64,000 bases of DNA, taken from Stomoxys calcitrans. Lineage: Eukaryota > Arthropoda > Insecta > Diptera > Muscidae. Location of the stretch: positions 58,452,756-58,516,755 of the forward strand of contig NC_081554.1 in the NCBI RefSeq assembly GCF_963082655.1, written 5' to 3'. Shown one piece after another: positions 1 through 10,224 of this stretch. The position numbers and the translations under genes were made by a program. Every line of letters begins with the position of its first letter. Positions within the stretch are counted from its first letter, which is position 1. A model generated the notes under the pieces. That model saw only the letters and a program-made list of their open reading frames with translations, ran no database searches and was not told where the DNA came from.

Positions 1-2205
1 AGTATAAAACTTTTCACACAATTGGTAACTGTTATATTAATGACTTTATATAACTAATACTATGTATGGAAATATATTCCATCAATTAACCTAAAAATGT
101 ATAAAAAGTATTGTTGTAAAACAGTATAGCACTTTTCGTATAATTACGTTAACTGTTATATTGACGACTTAAAAAAAAAGCCATGTTCATTTTGATATTC
201 ATAGATTCCGCTAAAAAAGCTTAAAGGTATTATTGTATAACAGCATAACACTTTCAGGGAAGTTGCGTTAACTGTTATAAAATGACTTTAAGAGAAAACA
301 ACATGTATGGATGGATTTCATATTCACAAAATCCTTAAAAATGCATAAAAATGTATTGTTCTATAACAGTATAACAGTATTCGTAACATTGGGTTAACTC
401 TTTTAATGATAATTTTAACTAACGAGGATCACATATATAGTAACATACTTAAATTTTCATTGCTTTCCTTACAAAATTCATAAGAGCATTGTTGTATAAC
501 AATATAGGAATTTGTGAACAGTTGTTGTCAACTGTTATAATGACAACTTGATTTAACTACAAACAAAATTATTTTATATCCATTTTTGCTCTAAGAATAC
601 ATTAAAAGTATTGTTGTATAACAGTATAACACTTTTCGTTCAAATGCTTTAACTGTTATAATGACAAAAATATTATAATTAACAAGGATCACGTAAAGAT
701 AAACTTTCCTTTAATTCTTTTCCATTACAAACACATAACAAGTATTGTTGTATAACACTTTCCAGACAGTCTCTTAATTGTTATAATGACTTTAAATAAC
801 TTAAACCATTTGTGGCTATATTTCTATATTCATTAATTACCCTAAAATATATACAAAATTTTGTTGTATGACAGTATACCACTTTCCGGAAAATTGATTT
901 AACTGTTATACTAATGACTGTAATTAACTGAAACTAAACAGGGATATATTTTCATATACATTACTTTCTCAAATTCACTGTTTTCCCCAAAAAAAAATGC
1001 ATAAAAACGTCGTTGTATAACAGTATAACACTTTTGGAATAATTGCATTAACTTTTATGTTAATGACTTTAACTAACTAAAATAACGTATTGATATATTC
1101 ATTCATTCCTTAAAACATACATAGAAAGTATTGTTACATTACACTTTTTGCACATTTAAGTTAACTGTTTTCGGAAAATTGAGTTAACTGTTATACTAAT
1201 GACTGTAATTAACTGAAACTAAACATGGATATATTTTTTTATATACAATAATTTTGCAAATTCACTGTTGGCTCAAAAATTACATACAATCGTTGTTGTA
1301 TAACAGTATAATACTTTTCGAATAACTGCGTTAACTGTTATATTAATGACTTTAACTAACTAAAATAACGTATTGATATATTTATTAATTTCTTAAAACA
1401 TGCGTAAAAAGTATTGTTGTATAACAGTATAACACTTTTTGCACATTTAAGTTAACTGTTTTTGGAAATCGAGTTAACTGTTATACTAATGACTTAAATT
1501 AACTGAAACTAAATATGGATATATATTGTTATATACAATAATTTCTTAAATTCACTTTTTGCCCTAAAAATACATAAAATCGTTGTTGAATAACAGTATA
1601 ACACTTTTCGAATAATTGCGTTAACTCTAATATTTATGACTTTTAATAACTTAAACAATGTATATTCCTTAATTTCTCAAAGAATGAGTAAAATACATTG
1701 TTGTATAACAGTATAACACTTTTGGCACATTTAAGTTAACTGTTATAAAGATGAATTGGCGAATAACACTATGAAAATTTCGGACACTTCTATTGACTAC
1801 AATAACTCGTAGCATTCTTTAACATAATTTCCGTTTAAACAATGGAAAAATGCCTAAACATTGCATATTAGGGTGAATAACAGTATAACACTTTTCAGTT
1901 GTGTTAACTGTTATATATTTATGACGTTATTAATTAAAACCCTGCACGGTTATATTTCTATATTCATAGATTTCCTCAAAAATTCATAAAAAAATATTAT
2001 CTTATAACAGTATAACAGTTTATGTATAATTAATTAATTATGATGACTCAAAGCATAACAACATCTGCTTACTTTCAAAAATGGAAATTCTTAAAAATTG
2101 CCTGACTCATCAATAGGGGGTATGTTATATGCGTGTATAACACTTTTTAGACGTTTCGCCTTAACTGTTATACTAATGTCTTTAACTTATGATTTCCTTT
2201 TAAAA
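1..2205. repeat. AT-rich satellite, ~120-170 bp monomers with a dyad
   Basis: About 16 diverged monomers, each with a variant of GTTGTATAACAGTATAACAC, then ACTTTTCG, then GTTAACTGTTAT and AATGAC. Anchors lie near 110, 230, 352, 489, 610, 742, 862, 1010, 1130, 1290, 1413, 1582, 1698, 1872 and 1994. Between 862 and 1698 spacing alternates short and long, giving three copies of a higher-order unit of about 285 bp; the marker AACTGAAACTAAA recurs near 915, 1212 and 1503. TATAACAGT and its exact complement ACTGTTATA flank a roughly 26-bp centre in good copies, e.g. 1296-1340. The left end runs off the window. No protein coding is credible. Confidence 0.85.
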
Positions 2206-3300
2206 CTATTTCCCATGGTTAAAAAAGGTTATTGATAACTACTGTGCCTTTTGGCTTGGCTGCGTAATAAAGAAGTTCATGGAAATCCTTGTTTGGCCTG
2301 TTCCCCCTCCCCCCCCCCCCCCCAAAAAAAAAAAACACACACACTCACAAAAATAACAATAAGCGGCAATGTGTCATGCATGCATTTATTATGCACTTGG
2401 TGCAGTCGCCTGCCAGACCTGTCTTCTCCAGAAAGAAAACAAAACGACAGCAAAAGCAAGCGAAATAATAAATAAAACTGAAAAAAAAAAATCTGAAACA
2501 AATATCGCCAACAATATAAAAAAAACAAACCAAAGAAATCGAAGCAAAGTCCAAAAAAAAACCTTAAAACTGGTTTAAAACAAACGACCGGTTAATGTCT
2601 CTTGACTTTGTAATTTTTTTTTGGAGTTGCATGAAAACAACAACCACAACTGCAGCAGTGAAGTGCAATGCAGTAAGCCGCCAAAAATACGAATACTGCC
2701 ATGAAAATACCAGAAAAAAACAATTTGGCAATTTTTTTCGGTTTGGTTTGTTATTTTTTTTTTTTTTTGAGAAATAACCACAACAACAAAGTTGTGAAGG
2801 CACAATTGCGCGCGCTCACTCAGCAAACTTGAAATGCCATTGAACAATGAAGCAGAGCATGGTACACAGCAACGACGACGGTCAATATACGGCTTACTAG
2901 TGCCACCACCACCAGGTTAGCTCCAACGTCATCATCACTGTCACTGAACGCCATTGCCACGTTTCGAAAGTACGTCTACATGCGTCCAGTTGCCTGGCAT
3001 ACCCTTTTTTCAGCAAGTAAGCAAAAAACAAACGTCTGGCCACAAAGAGGATGAAACTGCAATGTAGGAGTATTGCACTTAACCTGCGCCTATTGCGCCA
3101 TCGTTATGGTCTGGTGTCTTGGTCGTGGCTGATACTTTGGCGTTCTTCGGGGGAATAAAAAAATGATCAGAAAGCAAAAAAAAACAAGCGGTATATAGGA
3201 ACCTTACCAAAAATAAAACCGAAATCGAAGTTAAAATCTTCTTTGTTAATGGCTTACCCAATATCATGTTAATTCACAATGTTGACTGATATATGCAAGG
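2206..3300. other. Intergenic or intronic sequence, no gene seen
   Basis: Between the two satellites. It holds a C-rich tract (about 2303-2323) running into an A tract (2324-2335) and several A- or T-runs. Short open frames are low-complexity and have no recognisable domain. It may be intron of Snoo, whose 5' coding exon lies at 24.6-26 kb on the minus strand, but nothing here proves it. Confidence 0.5.
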
Positions 3301-5425
3301 CGTGGCGCATAAGGATAAGCAAAATACCCTATAAACAACACGTTGGGCGCCAACATTTATAGAATAATAATTGGGGTCTGTAAGAGCTTAAAAATTCCAA
3401 AAATAACTCCATAAACTTTACTTCAAACCATTATGAACTTGACTTATATATATTCCAACTCATTCTTTCTTCACTAATGACACACCGCGTTGGGCGCCAA
3501 TACATATACAAATTCTTAAATGAGACTTTGATCCCAACTGTTCATCTAATTTTGGAACATTTATGAATTTTGAGATGACGAATACCTCAAGGTTTTTTAT
3601 GTTATACTGGTACAATATCAAAATTGGTTAAAGTCATGTCTGTTGGGCGCCAAAAGAGTCAACGTAATATTATTTCATACATTTAACCTGAAAATAGCTC
3701 TCCCTATACACGATGGTATAGGCTCACTTGGGTATCAAAAGCCTCACCCGAGACACCCATGGTACGACCAGGAATGGCGAAATACTAACAAGTATTTATC
3801 ATAAGTGTAGCATAATTCTTTGAACTCATTCATGTTGGGCGCCATAAAAGCATACTTTTACTGGTGGATGCAAGAAACTGAGTGAATGGACCCTATTTTC
3901 AACAAAACAAGTTTAAATAGTTGAGGGTGCTTGATCAACAATAGGTCAGCAAAATACACCATATACAATTTGAAGATTAAGCCGAGGAACACGTTAGGCG
4001 CCAGAACAAATGCTATGAGTATTGTGATCTGCAAGAGCTTAACAAGTCTAAAATTTGAACACCGTTTGCAATTTTGGAATTTTCTTTATGTTCTTAGCCA
4101 ATAACACGTCGAAGTACATCATAAATTGTTTTACGCTCTATCATGTTGGGCAAGAAATTTTCATAAATTTATCATAATTCTTTGCACTCATTCTGTTGGG
4201 CGCCATAAAAGCATGCTTTCACTGATGCATACAACAAATTGACCCGATTTTCAACAAACAAGTTTAAATAGTTGAGTATGTTTGATCAACCACTAGTAAG
4301 CAAAATATCCATAAACAATTTGTAGTTTAAGAACACGTTGGGCGCCAAAATGAAGGTTATGGCTATTGTGACCGTTATGAGCTTAACAAGTCAAAAATTC
4401 CAAGACCGTTTGAAATTTCGGATTTTTTTATGTTTTTAGCAATAACACGTCGAAATACATCATAAATTGTTTTACGCTCTATCATGTTGGGCAAGAAATT
4501 TTCATAAATTTATCATAATTCTTTGCACTCATTCTGTTGGGCGCCATAAAAGCATGCTTTCACTGATGCATACAACACATTGACCCGATTTTCGACAAAA
4601 CAAGTTTAAATAGTTGAGGGTGTTTGATAAACCATAGGTTAGCAAAATACACCATACACAATTTGAAGTTTAAGGCGAGGAACACGTTGGGCGCCAGAAT
4701 AAATGTTACAAGTATTGTGAAGCAAGAGCTTAACAAGTCTAAGATTCCAACAAAGTTTGATATTATTTTTATGTTCTTAGCCAATAACACGTCGAAACAC
4801 ATCATGAGTTGTTTTACGCTGGATCACGTTGGGCGCCAGTTTATATGAAAATTCTTTAAAAAATTAATGGCCCCATCACTATTCCTTCGAATTGAGTCTT
4901 AAGTCATATATATTAATTTTTTGTAATTTGAAAGACACTGCATGTATTTTAAATCTTTTTTTACTCATTCTGTTGGGCGCCAAAAAAGCATGCTTGTACT
5001 GATGGATGCCAGAAAATGGACCCGATTTTCAGCAAAACAAATTTAAATTGTGGAGTATGCTTGATCAACCACTGTTAAGCAAAATATCCCATAAACAATT
5101 TGATGATTAACGCGAGGAACAGGTTGGGCGCCAGAGTGACTGCCCTTCAAGAGCTTAACAAGTCTAAAATGTGAACATCGTTTAAAATTTTGGAGTATTT
5201 GTCCATGGTTTTTGCCAAAAAAAAACGAGTTGAAACACATTATGAGCTAATTTGTCTTGCATTTCGTTGGGCGCCAGTTTATATGAAAATTCTTTAAAAA
5301 ATTAATGGCCCCATCACTATTCCTATGAATTGAATATTAAGTCATATTTATTAATTTTTTGTAGTTTGAAAGACACTGCAATTATTGTTAATCTTTTGTT
5401 ACTCATTCTGTTGGGCGCCAAAAAA
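3301..5425. repeat. Satellite with conserved GTTGGGCGCCA box
   Basis: Thirteen exact GTTGGGCGCCA boxes start at 3342, 3489, 3642, 3834, 4195, 4337, 4536, 4686, 4828, 4972, 5123, 5266 and 5410. There is one variant (GTTAGGCGCCA, 3993) and two degraded copies (about 4145 and 4486). Typical spacing is 142-153 bp. From 3834 the monomers cycle as three types: A (after CTCATTCT, followed by AAAAGCATGC), B (after GAGGAACAC) and C (followed by AGTTTATATG or a shortened form). The A-to-A period is about 438 bp (4536, 4972, 5410), or 341-361 bp where C is truncated. Apart from the box the three types share little visible sequence. Confidence 0.9.
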
Positions 5426-5447
5426 GCCATGCTATAACCGTAGGTTC

Positions 5448-5500
5448 AAATAGGTTCATTTGACAAATTTCCTTTATAGAACTGTCAAATAAACCTATTT
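5448..5500. repeat. 18-bp inverted repeat at the satellite edge
   Basis: AAATAGGTTCATTTGACA (5448-5465) and TGTCAAATAAACCTATTT (5483-5500) are complementary at 17 of 18 positions around a 17-nt centre. It lies about 28 bp after the last satellite box. It could be a tiny foldback/MITE relic or a hairpin at the array boundary. Confidence 0.75.
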
Positions 5501-7120
5501 TAAGGATTTATTAAGTTTTGTGAAAAAGACCGTAAAAGAATAGACCTAATTTTACCCAAAGGAAGTTTTCAGCGTCCCAAGATCCACAGTAAGGAAGAAA
5601 AAGAAAATTTATGTCGAGGGCCATATTAACAACAAAACCTTCTAAAAATAACTTTTTCCCTTACAAGACGTTTCAAACTCCTTATTTCATGGCGTCTAGA
5701 CCTGGATTTCAAATTTTGTCCGATATTTCAGCAACGAGATTCTTTAAACTCTAGCTTCTCGACTCCGGTCATTTTAGCTTTGAGTATGTCTTACAACTCT
5801 TTTGGCAGGGAGATATGCTAGTGGTTCTCCTTTCTGGACTACAGATATGTACAACAACATAGGTTCAAAAAAGAAAACCAAGCCAAGTTATGAACAAACC
5901 AAAATATCAGCAGACAATAAAACAAAAACAAAACTAGCTAAGGCTAGACTTTTGGCGGGACAATGAATGCCAAATTCGTACACCAAAGTGAAGTGCATGT
6001 GAAGTAAAGAAACAAAAAATGCCATGGCTCTGTACAAGATTTGGCCAGACTGGTTGCCATGGTAGGCCCAGAAGTGAGCCACAACCAAGAGGCCAAAAAT
6101 TTATGCACGGCTTAGGTTGTGGCCCCTCTCCACATGAGACACAGGCTCAGTCGCACTCAAGTCATTGTAAACGCAAGAAGGAAAAAAAACCTTAAAATCA
6201 GCTACATAAAAAAAAATTAAAAACAATTTTTAAACCAGACATAAAGTTGAATACGGTTTTTTGGTCGTTGGGTCGGTTGGTCGGTTAGTTGTGTGTTTTT
6301 GGTGATTCGCAGGAGTTTTTTTGTTGTGGCTGTGATATGTTGGCCAAAACCAAGAGATATCAGCAACTTCAGCCATGCAGCAGCATCAGCCACCACCATC
6401 GCCGTCGTTGTCGTAGCCATTGCCTATAAGGCAGCCAGTCAGTCGTCCAATGTCTGGCCGACTGCCATCACGGCCTGCAGTTTTAGCAACAAGGCAAACC
6501 AGCCAACCAGTCAAACAAATCCGGCCTGCCCCAGCCACCACTAGGCGACTTGAACCATGTTTTTTTGACAACAACTTTTTTTTTATGGTTTTTCATCGTT
6601 TGCAGTTTGGGTTGTTATTTCTTTTTCTGTGTCTGTGTGTGTTTGCAACTCTTCATTTGATGTCTGTTGGAGTTCAAACCTCTTTCCTTGCATTTGCATA
6701 TATGTATTTAGTAATTATTTGTGAGCTTTTAACCTGATACTTTACATTTGTTCCGATTGCTTTGATGGCAATGCAGCATTACAAACAAAAAAACTTTAAT
6801 TAGTGTCTTTGGTTTTACTGCAATGAGTTGACAAAAGGAAGAGCTACAGTCAAGGCTTTTAAGAACTGGGAAAATTTGTCAGCAGTTGTGTTTTGAAGTT
6901 TTTGTGGTATTAAGTTTCAAATTCTCTTAGAGGAAGGAGTGTGGAACAGAAAACTTAAATTGTGAGTATTATAAATTTGGATTTTTGAGCCCTTTTTGTT
7001 AAAATTCCACATTTTTCATTTTTTTATTTTCCGTTTTTCAATTACCTGCAATTTTAAGGAGTTACAAGCATTTTAAGTTTGAATTTGTGTTGATATTTAA
7101 TTAAGATATTGGTTTTTCAA
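5501..7120. other. No gene recognised
   Basis: Ordinary AT-rich sequence with small trinucleotide-rich stretches (CAGCAGCATCAGCC-type near 6375-6420). Open frames up to about 105 codons exist near 6420-6737 but are low-complexity, overlap other frames and show no domain. Confidence 0.5.
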
Positions 7121-7123
7121 GTG

Positions 7124-7541
7124 GGGGCCACCGTGGCGCAGAGGTAAGCATACCTACCTATGACACCGAGCGCCTGGATAAAAATCCCGGCGCGAAAATC
7201 AGAACAATTTTCAGGCGATGGTTATCCCCTTGCAAATGCTGGAAACATTTGCGAGGTATCCTGCCTTGTTAAATCTTATCTGCGAAGTGGTGTCGGTGGT
7301 GGTGTCATCAGAACAATTTTCAGCGATGGTTATCCCCTTGCAAATGTTGGCTACATTTGTGAGGTATCCTGCCTTGTTAAAACTTATCTGCGAAATGGTG
7401 TCGGTATACGGCACTATTTTCGGACTCGGCGTAAAAATGGAGGCCCCTTATCATTGAGCTTAAACATTAATCGGACTGCACTCATTGATATGAGAGAAGT
7501 ATCCCCTGTTCCTAAACTGGAATGTTCAAGAAAAATTTACT
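7124..7541 (+). mobile_element. tRNA-derived SINE (family 1) with internal 110-bp duplication
   Basis: The head reads GGCCACCGTGGCGCAGAGG, a tRNA box-A-like start. The box B region is decayed (TGGATAAAAATCCCGG). The body segment starting TCAGAACAATTTTCAG occurs twice, at 7199 and 7309, so about 110 bp is tandemly duplicated. The tail (CTTATCATTGAGCTTAAAC, CACTCATTGATATGAG, GGAATGTTCA) matches the other family-1 copies here. Reading frames through this region are by-products of the repeats. Confidence 0.8.
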
Positions 7542-7688
7542 AGTTTGGTTTTCGAAAACCTTTTGGTAAATGTTTAACTTCATAGGCGGCTATCAAATTT
7601 TCCTGGTTTCTTCATTAGACCCATAAGAAGTTACAAGAAATTTGTATCAAAAACTTTGATTTTTTATTATAATTTTGTTTTGTTACAT

Positions 7689-7898
7689 AGTGTCGGTAGC
7701 CGAGTAGTGTCGGTAGCCGAGTAGTGTCGGTAGCCGAGTAGTGTCGGTAGCCGAGTAGTGTCGGTAGCCGAGTAGTGTCAGTAGCCGATTAGTGTCAGTA
7801 GCCGAGTAGTGTCGGTAGCCGAGTAGTGTCGGTAGCCGAGTAGTGTCGGTAGCCGAGTAGTGTCGGTAGCCGAGTAGTGTCGGTAGCCGAGTAGTGTC
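7689..7898. repeat. 17-bp minisatellite, array 1 (~12 copies)
   Basis: Tandem copies of TGTCGGTAGCCGAGTAG with a few substitutions (CAGTAGCC, GCCGATTAG). The unit equals the head of the family-2 SINE that follows array 2 (GTCGGTAGCCGAGTTGG), so the array appears to have grown from a SINE box-A segment. Minus-strand open frames here merely reflect the 17-bp unit (51 bp = 17 codons). Confidence 0.95.
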
Positions 7899-7900
7899 TA

Positions 7901-8180
7901 GCACTATTTTCGGACTCGGCGTTAAAATGGAGGCCCCTTATCATTGAGCTTAAACATTAATCGGACTGCACTCATTGATATGAGAGAAGTATCCCCTGTT
8001 CCTAAACTGGAATGTTCAAGAAAAATTTACTATAGTTTGGTTTTCGAAAACCTTTTGGTAAATGTTTAACTTCATAGGCGGCTATCAAATTTTCCTGGTT
8101 TCTTCATTAGACCCATAAGAAGTTACAATAAATTTGTATCAAAAACTTTGATTTTTTATTATAATTTTGTTTTGTTACAT
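7901..8180 (+). repeat. Duplicate of SINE 3' half plus flank
   Basis: From GCACTATTTTCGGACTCGGC onward this repeats 7411-7688 almost exactly, offset 490-492 bp, and is again followed by the 17-bp minisatellite. So one block of about 490 bp (SINE 3' half, non-SINE flank, minisatellite) was tandemly duplicated. Near identity suggests a recent event. Confidence 0.9.
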
Positions 8181-8417
8181 AGTGTCGGTAGCCGAGTAGT
8201 GTCGGTAGCCGAGTAGTGTCGGTAGCCGAGTAGTGTCGGTAGCCGAGTAGTGTCGGTAGCCGAGTAGTGTCGGTAGCCGAGTAGTGTCGGTAGCCGAGTA
8301 GTGTCGGTAGCCGAGTAGTGTCGATAGCCGAGTAGTGTCGGTAGCCGAGTAGTGCCGGTAGCCGATTAGTGTCGGTAGCCGAGTAGTGTCGGTAGCCGAG
8401 TAGTGTCGGTAGCCGAG
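8181..8417. repeat. 17-bp minisatellite, array 2 (~14 copies)
   Basis: Same unit as 7689-7898, with rare variants (GATAGCC, TGCCGG, CCGATTAG). It runs without a break into the head of a family-2 SINE. Confidence 0.95.
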
Positions 8418-8570
8418 TTGGTACCGTGCTTGAATTACCAGTGCAAAGATCGTGGATTCAATTCCCGCCAGAAGCCTTGATCTGTCGCTACATATGGTAT
8501 CACAAAGGACCTAAAATTGTCTGAGTCTGTAAAGGACTGCCACTCTTACCTAACCTACATAGTTTAGGTT
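8400..8570 (+). mobile_element. tRNA-derived SINE (family 2)
   Basis: The head GTCGGTAGCCGAGTTGG resembles box A and GATTCAATTCCCGCC resembles box B. It continues CCTTGATCTGTCGCTAC, GAGTCTG and CTGCCACTCTTACC. The same order is seen in reverse complement at 58925-59110, where box B is a cleaner GGGTTCGATTTC. Confidence 0.75.
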
Positions 8571-8831
8571 AGGTAAGTTTGGCCTAGCAAATCCGCAACT
8601 ATTTGCATACACCTAAGCCAGTAAGCGGCCAGATAAGCTCTTTAAGTAATGAAGAGAAACTTGGTGCTACTCGCATAATCCTTAATCGTTTTCCCGCTAA
8701 CCCCCATTTTCAGAAACGTCAGATCTCGAAGATGGGTGCACCCATTTAAGCGAAATATTGTATGCCACCTTATGATATCCTTATGATACCCCAAAAAACA
8801 CGAAATTGGTATAAAATGTGTGGGTCAAATA
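8571..8831. other. No feature recognised
   Basis: Unassigned sequence between a family-2 and a family-1 SINE. No coding signal or TIR was seen. Confidence 0.4.
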
Positions 8832-8845
8832 ACCTGGGGGAACGC

Positions 8846-9145
8846 AAAATGCAAATTTTGCCCTTGAACATTCCACTAAGGAACAGGGGCAAACTTCTCA
8901 CATATCAATGAGTGCAGTCCGATTGAAGTTTAAGCTCAATGATAAGGGGCCTTCTTTTTATAGCCGAGTCCGAATGGCGAGCCGCAGTGCGACATCTCTT
9001 TGGAGAGAAGTTTTACATGGCATAGTACCTCACAAATGTCGCCAGCATTAAGTGGGGAAAACCACCGCTGAACATTTTTTCTGATGGTCTCGCCAGAATT
9101 TGAACCCAGGCGTTCAGCATCATAGGCGGATCATAGGCGGCCTCC
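8846..9145 (-). mobile_element. tRNA-derived SINE (family 1), with 14-bp TSD
   Basis: Reverse complement of the family-1 SINE: the tail lies on the left (GCAAATTTTGCCC), the tRNA-like head on the right. The target-site duplication ACCTGGGGGAACGC is exact at 8832-8845 and 9146-9159, giving an insertion of about 300 bp. The right end has a small local duplication of ATAGGCGG. Box B is mutated (AATTTGAACCCAGG on the plus strand). Confidence 0.9.
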
Positions 9146-9267
9146 ACCTGGGGGAACGCCCCTTCCCAAAACCCACGCGAACGGACATGTTTACCGATTA
9201 GGATAATATGGGTATCAAAGAAAAGGTATTTAAGAGTAGAGTACAACTTGATATAAAAACAAGTAAA

Positions 9268-9392
9268 AAGGCCATCGTAGCGCAGAGGTTAGCATGTCCC
9301 AATATGAAGCTGAACGTCTAGGTTCTAATCATGGCGAGACCATTAGAAAAAATTTTCAGCGGTGGCTTTTCCCCTCCTAATGATGGCAACAT
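9268..9392 (+). mobile_element. tRNA-derived SINE (family 1), 3' part replaced
   Basis: The head GGCCATCGTAGCGCAGAGGT and body AATTTTCAGCGGTGGCTTTT are present. At GGCAACATTT the sequence passes directly into CGGCGATATC, part of the 153-bp-repeat element that follows. The rest of the SINE is missing. Confidence 0.8.
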
Positions 9393-10218
9393 TTCGGCGA
9401 TATCAGGCAATAAATACCCCTGTAATGGGTCCAAAAACTTAAATCGACAGATCGGTCTAAATGGCAGCTTTATGCAAATCTTGATCGATCTAGGCCATAT
9501 TGCAGATATATATCGAGGGGAAATATATCCCAAATTTCGGCGACATCGGACAATAAATGCACCTTTTATAGCCCAAAGCCTTAAATCGTGATATCCAGAT
9601 GGCAGCTAAAGGGTGATTTTTTTACGGTGAATGAACACATTTCGAACCGAACACTGATTTTGGTAATAAAATTCAATGATTTGCAAGCGTTGCTCGTTAG
9701 TAAGTCTATTCATGATGAAATGTCAAAGCATACTGAGCATCTTTCTCTTTGACACCATGTCTGAAATCCCACGTGATCTGTCAAATACTAATGCATGAAA
9801 ATCCTAACCTCAAAAAAATCACCCTTTATATCCAAATCTGGACCAATTTGGGCCAAGTTGCAGACAAATGTCGAAGAGCCTAATACAACTCACTTTCCAA
9901 AATTTCGGCGACATCGGACAATAAATGCGCATTTTATGGGCTCAAAACCTTAAATCGAGTGATCGGATCGGATCTTCGGGAAGAAATATATCGAGTGGCC
10001 CAACACAGCTCACTGTTCCAAATTTCAGCGAAATCGGATAATAAATGTGGCTTTTATGGGCATGAGACCCTAAATCGGCGAATCGGTCTATATGGGGGCT
10101 ATATCAAGATATAGTCCGATAAAGCCCATCTTCGAACTTAACCTGCTTATGGATATTTCGATGTGTTGCAAACGGAATGTCAAAATGAATATACCCACAT
10201 CCTTCGGTGGTGGGTATA
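9393..10218 (+). repeat. 153-bp-repeat element, family 1 (truncated)
   Basis: Diverged units containing ATCGGTCTA, GGCAGCTA, TTCGGCGACATCGGACAAT and CTTAAATCG. It ends with the family-1 terminus: GTGTTGCAAACGGAATG, then CATCCTTCGGTGGTGGGTAT near 10218. The 5' end and the segment just before the terminus are missing relative to the copy at 22853-24420. A MITE at 9609-9826 splits one unit; removing it restores GGCAGCTATATCCAAATC. Confidence 0.85.
9609..9826 (-). mobile_element. TIR MITE from a mariner/Tc1-type transposon, TA TSD
   Basis: Terminal inverted repeats AAGGGTGATTTTTTT (9609-9623) and AAAAAAATCACCCTT (9812-9826), flanked by TA on both sides. On the minus strand from 9713 a short frame begins MNRLTNEQRLQIIEFYYQN, resembling the N-terminal helix-turn-helix of mariner-type transposases (rosa-like is my guess). 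The catalytic core is absent, so this is an internally deleted, non-autonomous copy of about 218 bp. Confidence 0.85.
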
Positions 10219-10224
10219 ATTAGA

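Noticed and set aside
3301..5425. CRISPR-like regular repeats
   Set aside because: Repeats of 11 bp with roughly 135-bp variable intervals in an insect genome, no cas genes, and the intervals themselves recur as A/B/C types.
7683..7904. Minus-strand repeat protein (LPTLLGYRHYSATDTTR-type)
   Set aside because: It is the translation of the 17-bp minisatellite; the period of 17 codons is 3 x 17 bp.
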